Numbered from the stretch's first letter, positions 1 through 13,139 are shown. The stretch is DNA of 64,000 nt from Chaetorhynchus papuensis (GCA_013396525.1 VWYX01000208.1:555611-619610), one strand, 5' to 3'. A program made the numbers and translations. Notes: generated from the sequence alone by a model not told the origin.

Positions 1-370
1 TTACCTACAGGTGTATTTCTTTCCATGTCTGCAATATGATTTAGAGATGTTGATGATTAAATCTTATTTAAATGATAATAACGTGAATTATAATGAACAC
101 TCCATACATGAAAGAAAAATATATATGAGACAAAATTGTATTGCAAGGCAGGACAGAGGCAACATATGATGAAGCAAAACTCTGCTGACCATTACCTTTG
201 CAAACTACCCGAAGAACTCTATTTACTTTACTGAAAAAAAATTAAAATATGTAAGTTCCTACAAATTAGGGTTCTACATGTTTATACTGAAAAAGGGTTT
301 TTGAATGTCTAAGTGGTTTGAATTGATAATTTCAGGCAAAATAATCGTTACTTAATAAAAAAGAGGGAAA

Positions 371-751
371 GCCACAAGGAGTGGCTGAAGTCACTTGTTC
401 TGTTCAGCCTGGAGAAGAGGAGACTGAAGGGAGACCTCACTGCAGTTTCAAATTCCTCATGAGGGGAAGAGGAGGGGCAGGCACCAGTTACAGGACCCAA
501 GGGAATGGCCTGAAGTTGTGTCAGGGTAGATTAAGGTAGGATATCAGGAAAAAGTTCTTCACCCAGAGGGTGGTTGGGCACTGGAGCAGGCTCCCAAGGG
601 AAGTGGTCACCAAGTCTGCAGAGTTCAAGAAGTTTGGACAATGCTCTCAGGCACATGGTGTGACTCTTGGGGTGCCCTGTGCAAGGCCAGGAGTTGGACT
701 TGATGATCCTTGTGGATATCTTCCAGCTCAGGACATTCTATGGTTCTGTGA
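371..751 (+). repeat. CR1 LINE, 3' end fragment
   Basis: This shows the typical CR1 3' region: a stretch like CAGCCTGGAGAAGAGGAG at the left, then the conserved block AGGAAAAAGTTCTTCACCCAGAGGGTGG, ending with the degenerate tandem octamer tail ATTCTATGGTTCTGTGA. It is a 5'-truncated sense copy of about 380 bases. A short open frame at 570-836 falls within and beyond it but is only the CR1 tail read through and has no coding meaning. Confidence 0.9.
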
Positions 752-2699
752 AAAGGAAAAAATCATCCCAAAGTTAAGGAAAATGCTTAAGGTGCTTGGA
801 GAAAAAAAAATTAACCTAATTCTAGGATCATATTAATTACCCTCTCTAAAGGTGAACCCCTAAGGTGATGCCATGTACCAAGGAGTCTCCTCTTAATAGC
901 GTAAACCAAAGAAAATAAGAGGATGCAATGAACACATTCAAAACCAAAAAATTCAATTATCTGAATAAATAATGAAGTCTCTTGTTTATGAATATCTCTC
1001 GTACATTGTTTCCTCAGCAGGGTTTTTATGTTTTCTGTCTCATGTGACTTGCAGAAATTTTGTATCTTGAGACTCTTTGCAAGTAACTAAGGATTCTCAA
1101 GGTGCAAAAGTCATTCCAGGAAGAGAGGGAAACAAACAGACACATGGACACACACAAACACAATCACAGGCAAGAATGCAGGATCAGATAAGCCTCATCC
1201 TCTAGGAAACAGAGTAACCAAAAATGTTTTGATGATAAGCGCCACAGAAGCTCTTTTAAATAAACACATGAATTTTCTAACCTGATTTGATCACAAAATA
1301 GTCCACTTGTCATCTGATAACTGTTTAGTAGCCTCCAGCCCATTCCTAATAAATGGTGACCTATATATAGTAGTATCCTGTAAAAAAATATGGCATAGAA
1401 AACAGAAAATTAATGCAGTGTAAACTCAGTTCCCCTTTGCCCCAACACATCAGGCAGCACAGGACTGCTTACACTGTTTGAGGTATGCTTTTTTGTTGTA
1501 GGTGGAGGGCTTCATTTCCCACATCCATCTGCCCTGTATCTGCCATGAGAACTGATGCAGAATAAAAGAAAAGCTTGCATTCATTGCTGAGCAAAATGAA
1601 CTGCTCACCATCTAAATTGTATCTGATCAGAAGCAGATAGAAAGAGTGAACAGCAACATATGAGAAGCAAAGGGAGAAAAGATGTTCCTACTTCCATGAT
1701 TTTCTCTCTTCCATTCTTTGCATTAGTACTGCCTAGTGTGTCAGAATAAAACTTTGTCCTTGCACTGCTCTGGTACACGTAGAAAGTCCCTGTGACCACA
1801 GACATTGCATATCTATGCTTTTAAAGTTGCACTTTCAAAAATGAGCTCTGCTAGACAAAACATTACATTCCTATTTAGACTGCCTCAAAATCTGTCCTTC
1901 CATCTGTCTTCTCGTATTGTTATCATCAACACCAGCAAATCATTGCTGGCACAAGTGTGATTACCTAATTTTTTTTCAAATACCAACATATATCATAGCA
2001 AAACTCCCCCAGTTTCAGATTTTTCTACTAAGAAGCCAGGTCATTATCAAAATGTGTTGTTATGGATGAGACCAAATTAGGATTTAAAAAATCACCAAAA
2101 AAAGCAAACCAAGCAATCAACCAAGCAAACAAAAAAAAGATGACAAGTTAAAAAGAAGACAGTAGAAACAAGAGACTGGAAGGTAAAGCAACTGCATGCT
2201 TAAGGGCAGGAGGGAGTTCACAGGAAAGGGAGGAAATTCATTTCCGTGATGCTTCTGGTACTGACCATTACTAGAGACAGGATGTGGTCCCAAATGGACC
2301 TCAGCTCTGACCCAGAATGGCGATACCTGTGTTTTAATAGAACCATGGATAGATGGATGCAGGAGAGGATTTATTTCTACCAAGGAATTAATCAACATAC
2401 AGCAAGACTAATCACTAAACCATGACCAGAGAGGTGATCGCTATAATGGTGAATTTAGAACATGAAGGAAAGCAACATCAGCCCTAATGAATATGGATGG
2501 GTGGCCACACCACCTGGGAATAGAGAATTTATTTTTCCATATATGAGATCCCTTACAAAACCTTGATGAGATGAGAGCTGCTGTGTAGGGAAGATACCAA
2601 TGTGCACAAGCATCAGGTTTTTTATGCAGGGTAAGAGATAAAAATAATTTGTACCTTTTGAGACACAAGAGCCATTGCTAACCAGTACCTTAAAAGTTC
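752..2699. other. Intergenic DNA, no feature recognised
   Basis: This is AT-rich single-copy-looking sequence. I see no exon with family similarity, no RNA gene and no repeat that I can name. Short open frames (66-93 codons) are no longer than chance. Confidence 0.6.
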
Positions 2700-3110
2700 A
2701 GCAGGGAAATCCAGCCTGATGCCACCCCATTCCACTGAGCCACCAGCCTGATGCCACCCCATTCACTGTAACCCTTTGTGCTCAGCCCAGCAGACAGTTG
2801 CTCACCCATCCCATGATGTGTTTACCCAGCTGTGTGCTGGACATTTGGTCCAGAAGGATCCTGTGAGAGACAACATTAAAATCTCTACTGAAATCCAAAA
2901 AGATTACGTTAACTGGATTCCCTTATTCTACTAGGTGGGTAACATTGTTGCAAAAGGAATTTTTTTTAAGCAGAACTTTCCCCTCATGAATCCATGCTGA
3001 CTGTGACCAATGACTGCATTGCTTTTCAGGTTTATTTCAATAAATCACTGAATAATCTTCTCCAAGATTTTACCAAAATAAACATCATTCCTCCTTGCTT
3101 TGTCTTCACT
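2700..3110 (-). repeat. CR1 LINE fragment (reverse-transcriptase region, antisense)
   Basis: Read on the minus strand this is the part of CR1 ORF2 around the reverse-transcriptase LD-x-x-KAFD block. On the + strand the recognisable pieces are AGGATCCTGTGAGAGACA, then a degenerate ACTGAAATCCAAAAAGAT, then CATGAATCCATGCTGACTG. It is old and full of indels. An extra copy of a 32-base segment lies in tandem at its left end (2711-2742 and from 2743). Confidence 0.75.
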
Positions 3111-6100
3111 GTGTTCAAGCAACACTAAGGAACCTTGAGCACTGAATCACTTTGTCAGTTTTGTCAACAGCAAAGATTTCTGTCCTCAAACTGGATATAC
3201 ATGCAGAGGTCTAAGTCTGGTCCCACTGCAAAACATGCTGATGTTTACAACATGATCTAAGTACAGGATGTATTTCCTTCTGCTCAGCACACACACTTCA
3301 GGAGTCTGAACTTATTAAGCAAATTTTTTTGCACAGTCTTCTGCATTGAGGAAGGGTAAATATATTGTTATCTACAATTTTTTTCATTATTTTGATCTGG
3401 AATTTAAAAATCCTGAAATAATTTAAATTTGATTGGGGATTTAAATATTTGCAACATAGTTTCTTCTCATATAGATAACCAACTCAACATAATGAATTAG
3501 AAATTAAAGATTTCTTGCTGGTCTTGTATTCACCATGATGGAATTTTATTTAGTGGAAATATCAAAATAATCTGCGTAGGATTTCTGGACTGGTTTTCCT
3601 GGAAAGTCAGCTAAAAATACTTGATACATGATACATTAAAGAAGCCATAAAGATGAAGATAACTATATCTGTGGAAAAGAGGAGGCATTGGTGGAAAACT
3701 CCCTTTCCAAGACTTGTGGTTTCCATATGGAAAATACTGTCTCTCAGTCTCTGCACTCAATTTCTTCTCAGAACACCTGACCCAGCAACAGGCAGGAGAA
3801 TATATTTGTCACTTCTCCGTTGAGCACAGCTACCCCTTGTTTCTTTTTTCCTTCTCCTGTAGCACAGATACATTTAAAATGCAGAGAATCATCCAGTAAT
3901 CCTCATTCATCTGACGTGGTTACAGAAAGCCCAAGACACAATACAGAAGGTGGCAGACAAAGAATACATACTCAGGTCTGGTATTCCACAGTAAAGGTAA
4001 GATGACTGGGCTGTGCAATATTTGCCCTTCCTGCTGTTTTCTCTTCGACATCTTACTGAAGCGATCCATATGTGCAATAAAATATTGAAAACCCTTCCTA
4101 CTCCAAAGTTATCATTCACCTGGGTTAAGGGGATCAGAAAATCCAGCTAGGGCACTTTCCTCAGCCTGTAAATTAAATTACAACCTTCAGACAAAGCAGT
4201 GTGTTGTAAAGTGATGCATTCTTCTAAATGCTCCAGTGCAGAATAAACCTGCCCACCACCCTGAAGCATTACAGATAAGACAGTACTAAATATTTTTTTA
4301 CAGTAAAAGAGCCACAGTTCTGCCTTGACCTTATGGGATCCATTCAAAGGCAGCTGAGGGACACTGAGAGGAAACTGTACACTCCATTGCTTCCACACAA
4401 CACACCTACCTGTGGCTTAGAAACAAATAGACTCAAGTTTGCCAGGTACTGACCTTTTCTTCTGCTTTCCAGTCCATGGAATTTTGATCGGTGCCTATAA
4501 ATATAAGAAAAGTTTATCTCAAAGAAATACCTCTATAGTTGCAAAAGCAATAATAATTTATGTCAGCCTGAGCTGAAGTCAGCCATGCACACCAACCTCT
4601 GGTACAGTGTTTTCTTACGAGATTAAGAGTACTTGGCATGGAGAACTGAGCAGAGGCTACTGCAGTGCCAGGGAAAAAGATGAATTTAAATCCTCTAACC
4701 TTCAGAAAATACCTTACTAAAGTCCAGCACATCTGGTTTGAGCTTTTTTTAAGCAAATTATCTCCACTATTATTTTCTGTCAAATCATCAGCTCCTTTAA
4801 ATGGATCTCACCAGCTACTCCTTGTACTTAAAGCATTTTACATCTAAACTAGTGAGTTCATTCTTGCTACAAGCTTGTTCCATAATATATATATTTTTAA
4901 ATGCTGTAAAGATATTAAGATAAATAACAGTGGCTAAAACTATGTTCTGGGGACTTGTACACTTGCTAAATTAGCACGCGTTTTTCCATTTTGATGGTCT
5001 GTCCAGCTTTTCTAGTTTTACTTAATCATCCAAGCTGAAACTGTATATACCAGCTGCCTATCAAGGACCGGTAATTTCTCTTAATTGTATTGACAAAATT
5101 TTATTGGAACTGTTCTGTTATTTGTAAGAACAGGGCTAGGGAATACATTCCTTTACTGAAGTTAAAAATTCTAGCAATGTATCCATGAGAAACTTTGAAG
5201 TTCCCCTTAAACTGGGTAGAAAATTAACATGTTGTGGGTAGAAGGGCATCAGAAGAGAGGACAGATCACAAAAACAGCCGTCAGTCTGTTTCCCAGTCCT
5301 GATGACACACAGTGGTGATGCAAGAGTTCCTCCCATCCTCACATCTTGTGCTGAAGAGCTTAACCAAGCTGTAGGCACAGATTAGACCGGTACTCCAGTA
5401 GGAAAAGTAACCTTCCCTGCTTCAGTCCATCTTCTTAGGTTCCTCTTCCACTCCAAGAGACAGGTAATGCTCTCTTCCATAGTATGTAGAAGATGGCCAA
5501 CAAAAAGAACTGGAAATAAATACATCCGATAAATTAAAGCCTTTATTAGCACACAGCAGTGCTCCCATGATACTCTTTCTGCTTTTTATGAAGTATAACT
5601 GCAAATTCAGAAAAAGCAAAAGTGAGCTGTTGGTTTGTAAGAGGCAAGTGCTTGCAATGCCTATCTGAATGTCTGACTGAAAGCACAGAGATAGCATCAC
5701 GTAATTCTCTGTGCCTCTTTGGATCTGCTTTTTCCTGTGCAGTCAATGCTCTGTTCCTGTGTAGGAAAATACCATGTGTTGTTGTAATTAAAAGGTAGGC
5801 GACAATACGTATGTGGAAAATATACATGTGGAATCAAAGTCCAGTGAAAACTAATACTGGAAGTTACTGGCTTTTTAAATTTCATTAAGCCACTCTAGTA
5901 AAACTTTTGTCAGGTCACATGGCATAACTATAATTGACAGTTTTAGAAGTACACTATTTACTACATTTGAAGATAGAGATATGTAAATTAACTGAATCTG
6001 TAGAAACTGACTTTTCTTGTTAGCGATAAGCACACACATTTCTTTTATTATCCCACTTAAACGCATAAGTAGCAATAAAAAAAACATCCTTTATCCCAGA

Positions 6101-6561
6101 ACCACCCTTCCACATACTTTGCAACACAATGGTCTTTCAATTGTCATTCCTTTGCCTTATATACTCAGAGCCTGAATTCATGCTGGGATAAGCATGTTTT
6201 GCTACACCTTGTTTGTGACGTATCCACTCTATGATACCAGCTGTTTAATGGTGTCCTGCAAGAGGATTTGGATTCAGGGATTTCTGTCTGAATCCTAATT
6301 ATTTTTTAAACACTGCTTACAAATGTAACTTTGTTTCCATAGCACAAGAATTCCTTACTAGATCCCAGCATTCAGGAAAAAAAAAGAGCTTAATTGTCAT
6401 TTACTCACAGTTAATTAAGGGTTTATATATTTTGGTTCCTTCAGTTGGATGTGCCCAGAAATATGTTCATTGTGTCCTTCCTATATCTTTGTTTCATAAT
6501 ACCTTATTCTTTTCCTCTGTGCAGTTATACTTTGCTGTCACTCTTCACTGAGTAAAAAACC
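3111..6561. other. Intergenic DNA, no feature recognised
   Basis: AT-rich sequence without recognisable exons or named repeats. A few open frames of 60-93 codons are scattered on both strands and overlap one another, as expected by chance. Confidence 0.6.
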
Positions 6562-7004
6562 ATCTGGATGGCCCAGCTCAGTGAGTGGTGGTGAATGAAG
6601 TTAAATCCTGTTGACGTTTGGTCACCAGTGGGATTCTCCAGGGCTCAGTACTGGGGCCAATTCTGTTTAATATCTTTATTGACAACCTGGACAAGGAGAT
6701 TGAGTGCTACATCAGGCAATTTGCAGGCAAGTTGAGTGGGAGTGCTGATCTGCTGGAGGGCAGGAGGGCTCTGCAGAGGGCTCTGGACAGGCTGGATCAT
6801 GGGCCAAGGCCAGCACTGTGAGGTTCAACAAGGCCCAGTGCCGGCTCCTGCCCTTGGGTCACAACAACCCCAGGCAGCTCCACAGGCTGGGGCAGAGTGG
6901 CTGCAAAGCTGCCCACAGGAAAAGGACCTGGGGGTGCTGGTGACAGCAGCTGGACATGAGCCAGGCTGTGCCCAGGTGGCCAAGAAGGCCAATGGCAATC
7001 TGCC
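6562..7004 (+). repeat. CR1 LINE fragment (ORF2 C-terminal half)
   Basis: A sense CR1 copy covering the late reverse-transcriptase region. It includes the QGSVLGPILFNIFID segment (reverse-transcriptase block B), followed by LDRLDHG and the downstream CACTTGGGTCACAACAACCCC-type stretch, and stops at AAGGCCAATGGCAATCTGCC. The catalytic FADD-type motif is lost (QFAGKLSG is read instead, apparently after a small deletion), and the frame breaks near 6820. Both ends are truncated and there is no octamer tail. Confidence 0.88.
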
Positions 7005-9470
7005 TTTCAATAAACAGTTCCTTTTCTCCACAGCAAGCTTTTAATACAGTCAGGAAATTATATGTATTACAGTTCATTTCTATTAAGAGGATGCATGAGG
7101 AAAACTCTCAAAAACTTCTTTAGTGATTGTTCCCTCCCCTTTCCTTTCCCACCATCTCCACGAAATAATGTTTTCCAGTTGCTATAAAATCTGTCAGTCT
7201 TGTTCTGTATTCTATGTCCAAGAGAAAACATAATACACTTTAATCAAAGACAACTCTGTTAATCATAACCTACCTTTCTTTATACCTCTTTCACCCTTGT
7301 TTGGAGCGTTGTTGACTTCTCTAAGTAATGAATAGCAAGTCTTTGGGGTTTTTTTCAAACAAATAAAACCATTCAGTAAAATGTACTCAGGAGCTCATAA
7401 TACCTTTTCTTCTTGTTAATTTGCATCTTAATAAAGAGACACATTGATATAAAAATGTACATGTGGAGTCTTTTGACTAAATCATGAGAGGGAATTGGTA
7501 AGTAGCTGAAAAAAATAACAACAAAATGATTTTTGCTGTTTTTCCAAGGTTGTGCTTACTTATGCTGATTGCGCACACATAAAAATTAGCCCTTTTTTTA
7601 GGGACATTGTCTAGAATTCCATGGAAGTTTGAAGTGCAATGACTGCTTACCTGTTTACAGCCTACACCTTACTCTGTGCACATGAATCATGGTCTCTGGG
7701 CACACCTTCAGGATCACTCTTCTCTAAGAGTTTCAAGGAAAAATGTGGTTCAGGGCAGCATAGGATAACTTGCACTTACTTGAAAAATAGCCATCTTGGA
7801 CTGAACCTGTCTCACTGAACCTGAACTCACTGTGTGGAGGAATGTGGGAAGGAAAACCTGAATGAGACAAAGAGGGAGACAAAGAGGGTTTATTTTTCTC
7901 TTAGCTGTGGACTGTATATTTCTACACAGAGACCTTTTTCTGAAATCTGGGAACATTCCCATACATGGAAAATATGGAGGAAAGTTTCTTATGGATGGGA
8001 CACAGATTGTGTGATGAGCTCAGTTGAAATACATAGAGATTACAGATACAGTAATGACTTCACAGTTAATGTCAGCCTGATTGCCAAGGCCTTGTAAGAA
8101 GGCTGACAGTTCATATATCTGAAAAGATTAGCATGACTGATTTATTAGTCACAACATAATTCCCTCTCAGTTGTCCTCCTTTTTCAAGTCCAGAGCATGT
8201 ACAAAGGACATCAAATCTACCAAAATCAGATGCCATTTTCTAGTACTTTGTAACTGAACTCACTGTCAGATTCTCTCTCTTTCCAAAACAACACAGATCA
8301 AAAATTTAAAAAAAGGGGCAAGAAAGCACCATTCTGTGAAAATAAACTCCTACATAATTCAGTTTCTCTGTAATGTTCCTACCTTGCCAAATGCCACTAT
8401 CACCTTAAGTAAATTTAGACATGGCTTATAAATTAGATGAAAAACAGAGATCTTTCTCATGTCTGCCTGAATAAAGAATTTTATACTGTATCATTGAAGG
8501 TTTTCTAGACCTTTGAAAAGTTAAGTGTCTCACTCAGGCACAAAAAGAGATCAGATTATTAGTAGACCATAATCCAGTTTTCTGAAGTCAGATTTCATAG
8601 GGTCCTTGACAAAATTAAGAGTAGGACTACCTTGTCTCTAAGACATTTGGATGAAAATACCTCTTTTTAAAGATGAACGCCTCAGCAATTATTTCGTAGA
8701 ACAGAATTAGGACTACGATTGCTTGTGTAAGCTCTGTTGCAATGCAGCGAGGTGAAACGAGTGCTTGATAAGGACACTTCCACTGGGCACAAAGAGAGAG
8801 TATGACAGACAAATAGATCACACTTAGCCTGCAGATCCCAGTGCACACAGCAAAGCATGCTGAAAAACTACCACACGTGCAACTAAAAACAACGAACGGA
8901 AGCACAATGGATAGGCATGGGTGTATGAAATGAGGAAAACAGAGCATTAAAGATGGTCCTTACTGCTTTCAGAAACAAGTCAAGACAATTATTAGGCTAA
9001 CATTTTCAAAGTGTGAAGTGATGTGAAGCATCCATCTGGAGATACTGAATCTGAGTTTTCAAAGTGCTGAAGATGAGCAAGTCAAAGGCGAACATAGCAT
9101 GACAAAAACGAAATCAATCTACTTACTGCTGAGAGCACAAAACCCAAGCAATTTTTAATGATTTTCAGTTGAGTGCCTATTTTCCAACTACTTACAATTC
9201 CAAGAAAATGAATTATTAGAGTCCCATTCAGCAATAAGGAGTCTATTAAATTATATGGAATAACGTAAGCAATCAGAAGAAGTCACCTTATTTTAACATG
9301 ACAGCTCCTAAAAAAAGGTGATACAAATCTCCTGTTTGCACAAAAGCATTGAAGTTATTTTACTAGTTATTGTAATTATGTCTATTCAGCAAAATAAATT
9401 ATACAAGCAGAGTGATTTTAAGGAAGTAACAAGGAATAAATTAACATAGAAAAACCTAACTATTTAAGGG
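7005..9470. other. Intergenic DNA, no feature recognised
   Basis: AT-rich sequence. The minus-strand frame at 8627-8947 (106 codons) is the longest here, but it is low in similarity to anything I recognise and is Cys/Ile/Val-rich in a way typical of chance frames. Confidence 0.6.
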
Positions 9471-9670
9471 NNNNNNNNNNNNNNNNNNNNNNNNNNNNNN
9501 NNNNNNNNNNNNNNNNNNNNNNNNNNNNNNNNNNNNNNNNNNNNNNNNNNNNNNNNNNNNNNNNNNNNNNNNNNNNNNNNNNNNNNNNNNNNNNNNNNNN
9601 NNNNNNNNNNNNNNNNNNNNNNNNNNNNNNNNNNNNNNNNNNNNNNNNNNNNNNNNNNNNNNNNNNNNNN
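9471..9670. other. Assembly gap, 200 N
   Basis: This is a run of exactly 200 N. The round number suggests an estimated or placeholder size. The flanking sequences are AT-rich and show no repeat that would explain the break. The (GGGAAA) array begins about 220 bases to the right. Confidence 0.99.
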
Positions 9671-9890
9671 TTATATTATATTTAGATTAGATTTTGTAGA
9701 ATTCAGGAAAACTTCAAACTACAAACTTTCAGCATCAAACTCAAGCTAAAGTGACATATAATGGTAATTGGAAAAACACTTTAAACCATGAATTGCAAAC
9801 CACATTGCCAAAAAATGGCTTCTACAAGATAATTAATGTGTTGGTTTTGTTGTCTTTTTTTCTTTTCAAACTGAGAAAAATATAGGAAAA

Positions 9891-9956
9891 AGGGAAAGGG
9901 AAAGAGAAAGGGAAAGGGAAAGGGAAAGGGAAAGGGAAAGGGAAAGGGAAAGGGAA
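9891..9956 (+). repeat. (GGGAAA)n hexamer microsatellite, about 11 units
   Basis: A nearly perfect tandem array of AGGGAAAGGGAA type with one interruption (GAGAAA near 9904). Runs of three G spaced by three A on one strand fit the G3N3 pattern of a possible G-quadruplex. On the other strand the array reads as a Pro/Phe-rich chance open frame. Confidence 0.95.
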
Positions 9957-10090
9957 GAAGAAAATTGTGACTGTTTACTCCATTCAGTAAATATTTCATT
10001 AGAAAAAGAGTTCTTTCAAACTGCCCAGTTATGGTATTTTCACTATACAGATCATCAGAATTTAACTGATTCCTTTCATTGGGCATATTT

Positions 10091-10150
10091 GGTCTCATCA
10101 CTAGTGGTGTTCCCTAGGAAACAGTGTTGGGCCTGGTCCTGTTATCCTCT
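10091..10150 (+). repeat. CR1 LINE scrap (reverse-transcriptase block B region)
   Basis: About 60 bases match the CR1 segment that codes SGVPQGSVLGLVLF. The visible string is ACTAGTGGTGTTCCCTAGGA followed by ACAGTGTTGGGCCTGGTCCT. Both ends are truncated. Confidence 0.7.
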
Positions 10151-11699
10151 CCTTACCTTCCTGTAAGGGCAATGTAACAACCCACTAGAAAGGATTATCA
10201 GCCCCAAATTATCCACATACTCTTTCACTTCAAAGGAAGAAATTTTTAGATGGTTGTTTTCAACATACAGACTCTACCAAAAAAATCTTACATTATTCAC
10301 TGTCTTGGGATGGTGTCACAGTAACATTAACTACTGTTGACTTTTACATTCACAAAATTTGAGACTAGGAAGATCAGTGCTACAACAGACTATCCCTGAC
10401 ATTAAATTTTCCTTTTCAATGTAGAATGTACTTTTATTTTCAAGAAAACATGTCATCGCAATCTGAAAGTAACAGCATTTCAATGTAATCAGGATTTCCT
10501 TAGATTACAGATGATACAAATGGAATACCCCACAGAAATATTAGATGAAAAGAAGTACCCCAGTATCAGCTGACACTGTGAAGATTATACAACGTGATTC
10601 CTGTGATGTGACTCCTGCTTTGACAAAGAACATGTTTGACTCCTTCCTGCTGGTTGATTGCATGGGAACTGCCACATTCATATCTTTATATGGTCTCCAG
10701 CTAGAGAGAACCTGGAGAGCTGGAGACATCTCTGGAAATTCTAGAGTGAACCTACAACTGAATCTATTAGCTTGAAATACAGTATTCTGCTACACATTTG
10801 GCCCCAGGTCCTCTCTGTTCTTTAGCAGGTGAAAAGAGGACACAAGTAAGGGGCTGTATGCACACACATGCACTGATCCATCTGAATTTACGTGCAGATT
10901 GCTTCTAGAATAATTTCTGCTGCTGCCATGGGAAAGAGTTGCCTTCTGCAGGTGTCTGATACTGACCAGCAGTGTGGGGTCATTCTCATATAGTCCTTTT
11001 GCTAGCACGGGATGAAATAAACTGCTCACTTGTTAAAACACTTTTATATTTCATGAGTCAAAAACCTTACTATGCAAATTTGCTGAACTGCAGTTAAGTC
11101 CTAATGCGTAGAGGGACTTTATGTCCTTTTGGATGACAAAGAGTTTCCACTGCTGTTTCTCAGAAGATTTTGCCTCTCCAAAGGTTATTTTCAGAAGGAT
11201 TTATTTGTTTGTTCCAATAGGACATTTCTATCAGAACAGTGAAATTATGCTTAAACTGCCCTGCAGAAACTTAATTATAAAACTTGCTAAAAGCACAGGT
11301 TGAAGTCCTTCTTGCTGCTGGTGACTACAAGTTTCTGTCAGGCTGGAAAAGTCAGATGGTCCAAGCCCAGCAGCCTTTTCCACAACAATTGTGTTAAAAA
11401 AACTTGCTTTAAACCTAAAAAAAATTGTAAGGCAATTTCTTATGTTTTTGATTCTATTTCCTACTATGCCGTTTACTGATCTCTAGCTAAAGGATTTCTA
11501 AGAAGCAAATTACCAGGAAGACTAAAGCCCTAAAGCAAAGCCTTGAGTCTTCTCCTTTGGCTACTGCAATTAATAAACTAGAAGTCCTTACCTCATCTAC
11601 AGCACTGTTCCCTTACCAGTGCTAGATTCACCCCTGGTGAGAAGTAAGCATGATCATCCTAAGGCTTAAGAACTGTGTCGTGGGTACAGAGACTCGGGG

Positions 11700-12438
11700 A
11701 TGGAGCTTTCAGCGCGGTCTGTTCCACACCACCCACGTCACTGCTGGAGGGGCATGGCTTAAGTGGCACCATCTTTAGCCAGGGCACACAGAAGGGTGTG
11801 TGCTGGACCAGAGTCACAACTGCACTGCCACTGGGCACCAGGACAGAGCTGTCAGCGCAGCTGTTGTTGCCATCGGAGCTGCTGGCTGCCACTCTGCCAC
11901 TGCTGCTGTGGAGAGAGAGCCCCTGCACCCACACCACTGCCGCCACTGTGGAGGCAGAGAGAGAGAGAGAGAACCTGCACCGGTACTGCTACCACCACCA
12001 GCGTGAGCATCTCGGCACCACAGCTCCTTATTTGGAAAAACTAGCTTTCCAGGTTTTGTTTTGTTCCTATTTTCCATTTTTTCTGGGCTGGGGAAGAGGA
12101 GGTTGAGCCACAGGAACCTCCCTGGCATGTTGCCTCTGTTTTGCTGGGTGCCACGTGGTGATGGTAAACATTTCACCTGTGTTTAGAGATCGCACTGATT
12201 GCTTCCCAGGGGGAAGTTTGGTGGTGAATACCCTTTTGTGGGTAAAGCTCTCTCCTCCCCTCTCTCCCTCTTGTACACTCTTTGTTATTAAAATCGTTGT
12301 GATTATTGCAATTTTTTCAGTTAACTATGATTCCAATTTATAATCTCTCCTAGTTTCCCCCATTATCAGAAGGGGCAGGGGGAAAGGGAGGCAGCTGCAA
12401 CAGTTTTAATTTTTTCAGCTAGGTTTTAAACCAGCACA
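11700..12438 (+). repeat. Probable LTR of an endogenous retrovirus (ERVL-like), solo
   Basis: The right end resembles the 3' end of avian ERVL-type LTRs: a pyrimidine-rich CTCTCTCCTCCCCTCTCTCC stretch, a poly(A)-signal-like TTATTAAA near 12286, a purine-rich AGGGGCAGGGGGAAAGGGAG, and a terminal TTTTAAACCAGCACA ending in CA at 12438. CpG content is higher than in the surroundings. I could not find a TG start with a matching inverted end or a target duplication, so the left boundary is a guess and the element may be 5'-truncated or composite. No gag, pol or env is attached. An (AG)n run lies at 11956-11973. Several overlapping frames (up to 143 codons) cross it on both strands and are not genes. 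Confidence 0.45.
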
Positions 12439-13139
12439 AACATAAGCACAGAAAGGCATAAATGGGACTAAATTAGTTAAAAGGTAGAAAAGAAGACTCT
12501 AAAAATGGTGGTAAGAACTATCAGCAACATCCCTCACAGGATATACTGAAACAATAACCATATAATTGTACAAAGTGCTTGCATAATTTGCGCTAAAATA
12601 TAGTCTCATGTATACTAACAGCTGTGTATAATATTTACTTACCACACTGACTGAGCATTCACCTGGCTCCTCTGCACTGCACTGCTTTCATTTCCCCTCC
12701 TAGTACCTAGCAGGCTTTTTCTGTAGTTAATGCACTGAGACAGATGCTTGGCTGTCTGAGGCTTTCCTGCAACCATGAAAATGTGGTCTATGACTTCCAG
12801 TTTGAACCAAAGCCTAAAGGCCAAACTTCAAGTCTCAAAATAATATTGCCATGGGCATTTTTCAAACACCAGCTTTTTTCTTGCAGCTAAAAATTTTGGC
12901 ATACATTTCACTGCATTTCAGGGAGGGCTGTAATTTGTCAGCCAGCCCTTCATCTATATTTGTGGAGATATGGTAACCCATCTATGTTCACCCTGTTCTT
13001 CCTGGGTTAATATATCCTTTGACACCTTTCCTTCCCCAGCTGTTGCAGAAATTCTGTCTCTCTCAGAAGTAGTTTCAAAGGAGAAAGAATACACAGAATG
13101 AAAGCTCCAAGAGTCAGGTTTATCTTGAAACAAATGTGA
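12439..13139. other. Intergenic DNA, no feature recognised
   Basis: This is AT-rich sequence between the LTR-like element and the next CR1. Nothing further is recognised. Confidence 0.55.

Larger units (their letters stand above)
9671..11649. other. Intergenic DNA with a hexamer array and a CR1 scrap
   Basis: Apart from the (GGGAAA) array at 9891-9956 and the small CR1 fragment at 10091-10150, listed separately, I see only AT-rich intergenic sequence. Confidence 0.6.

Noticed and set aside
8627..8947. 106-codon minus-strand frame, hydrophobic and Cys-rich
   Set aside because: No family resemblance and no supporting exon signals; hydrophobic frames are common by chance in AT-rich DNA.
9781..10101. 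106-codon minus-strand frame with a long Pro-Phe repeat
   Set aside because: The repeat is simply the (GGGAAA) microsatellite translated.
11675..12176. Overlapping frames of up to 143 codons on both strands near 11.8 kb
   Set aside because: They lie in the CpG-rich LTR-like element with triplet-rich runs; none resembles a known protein.
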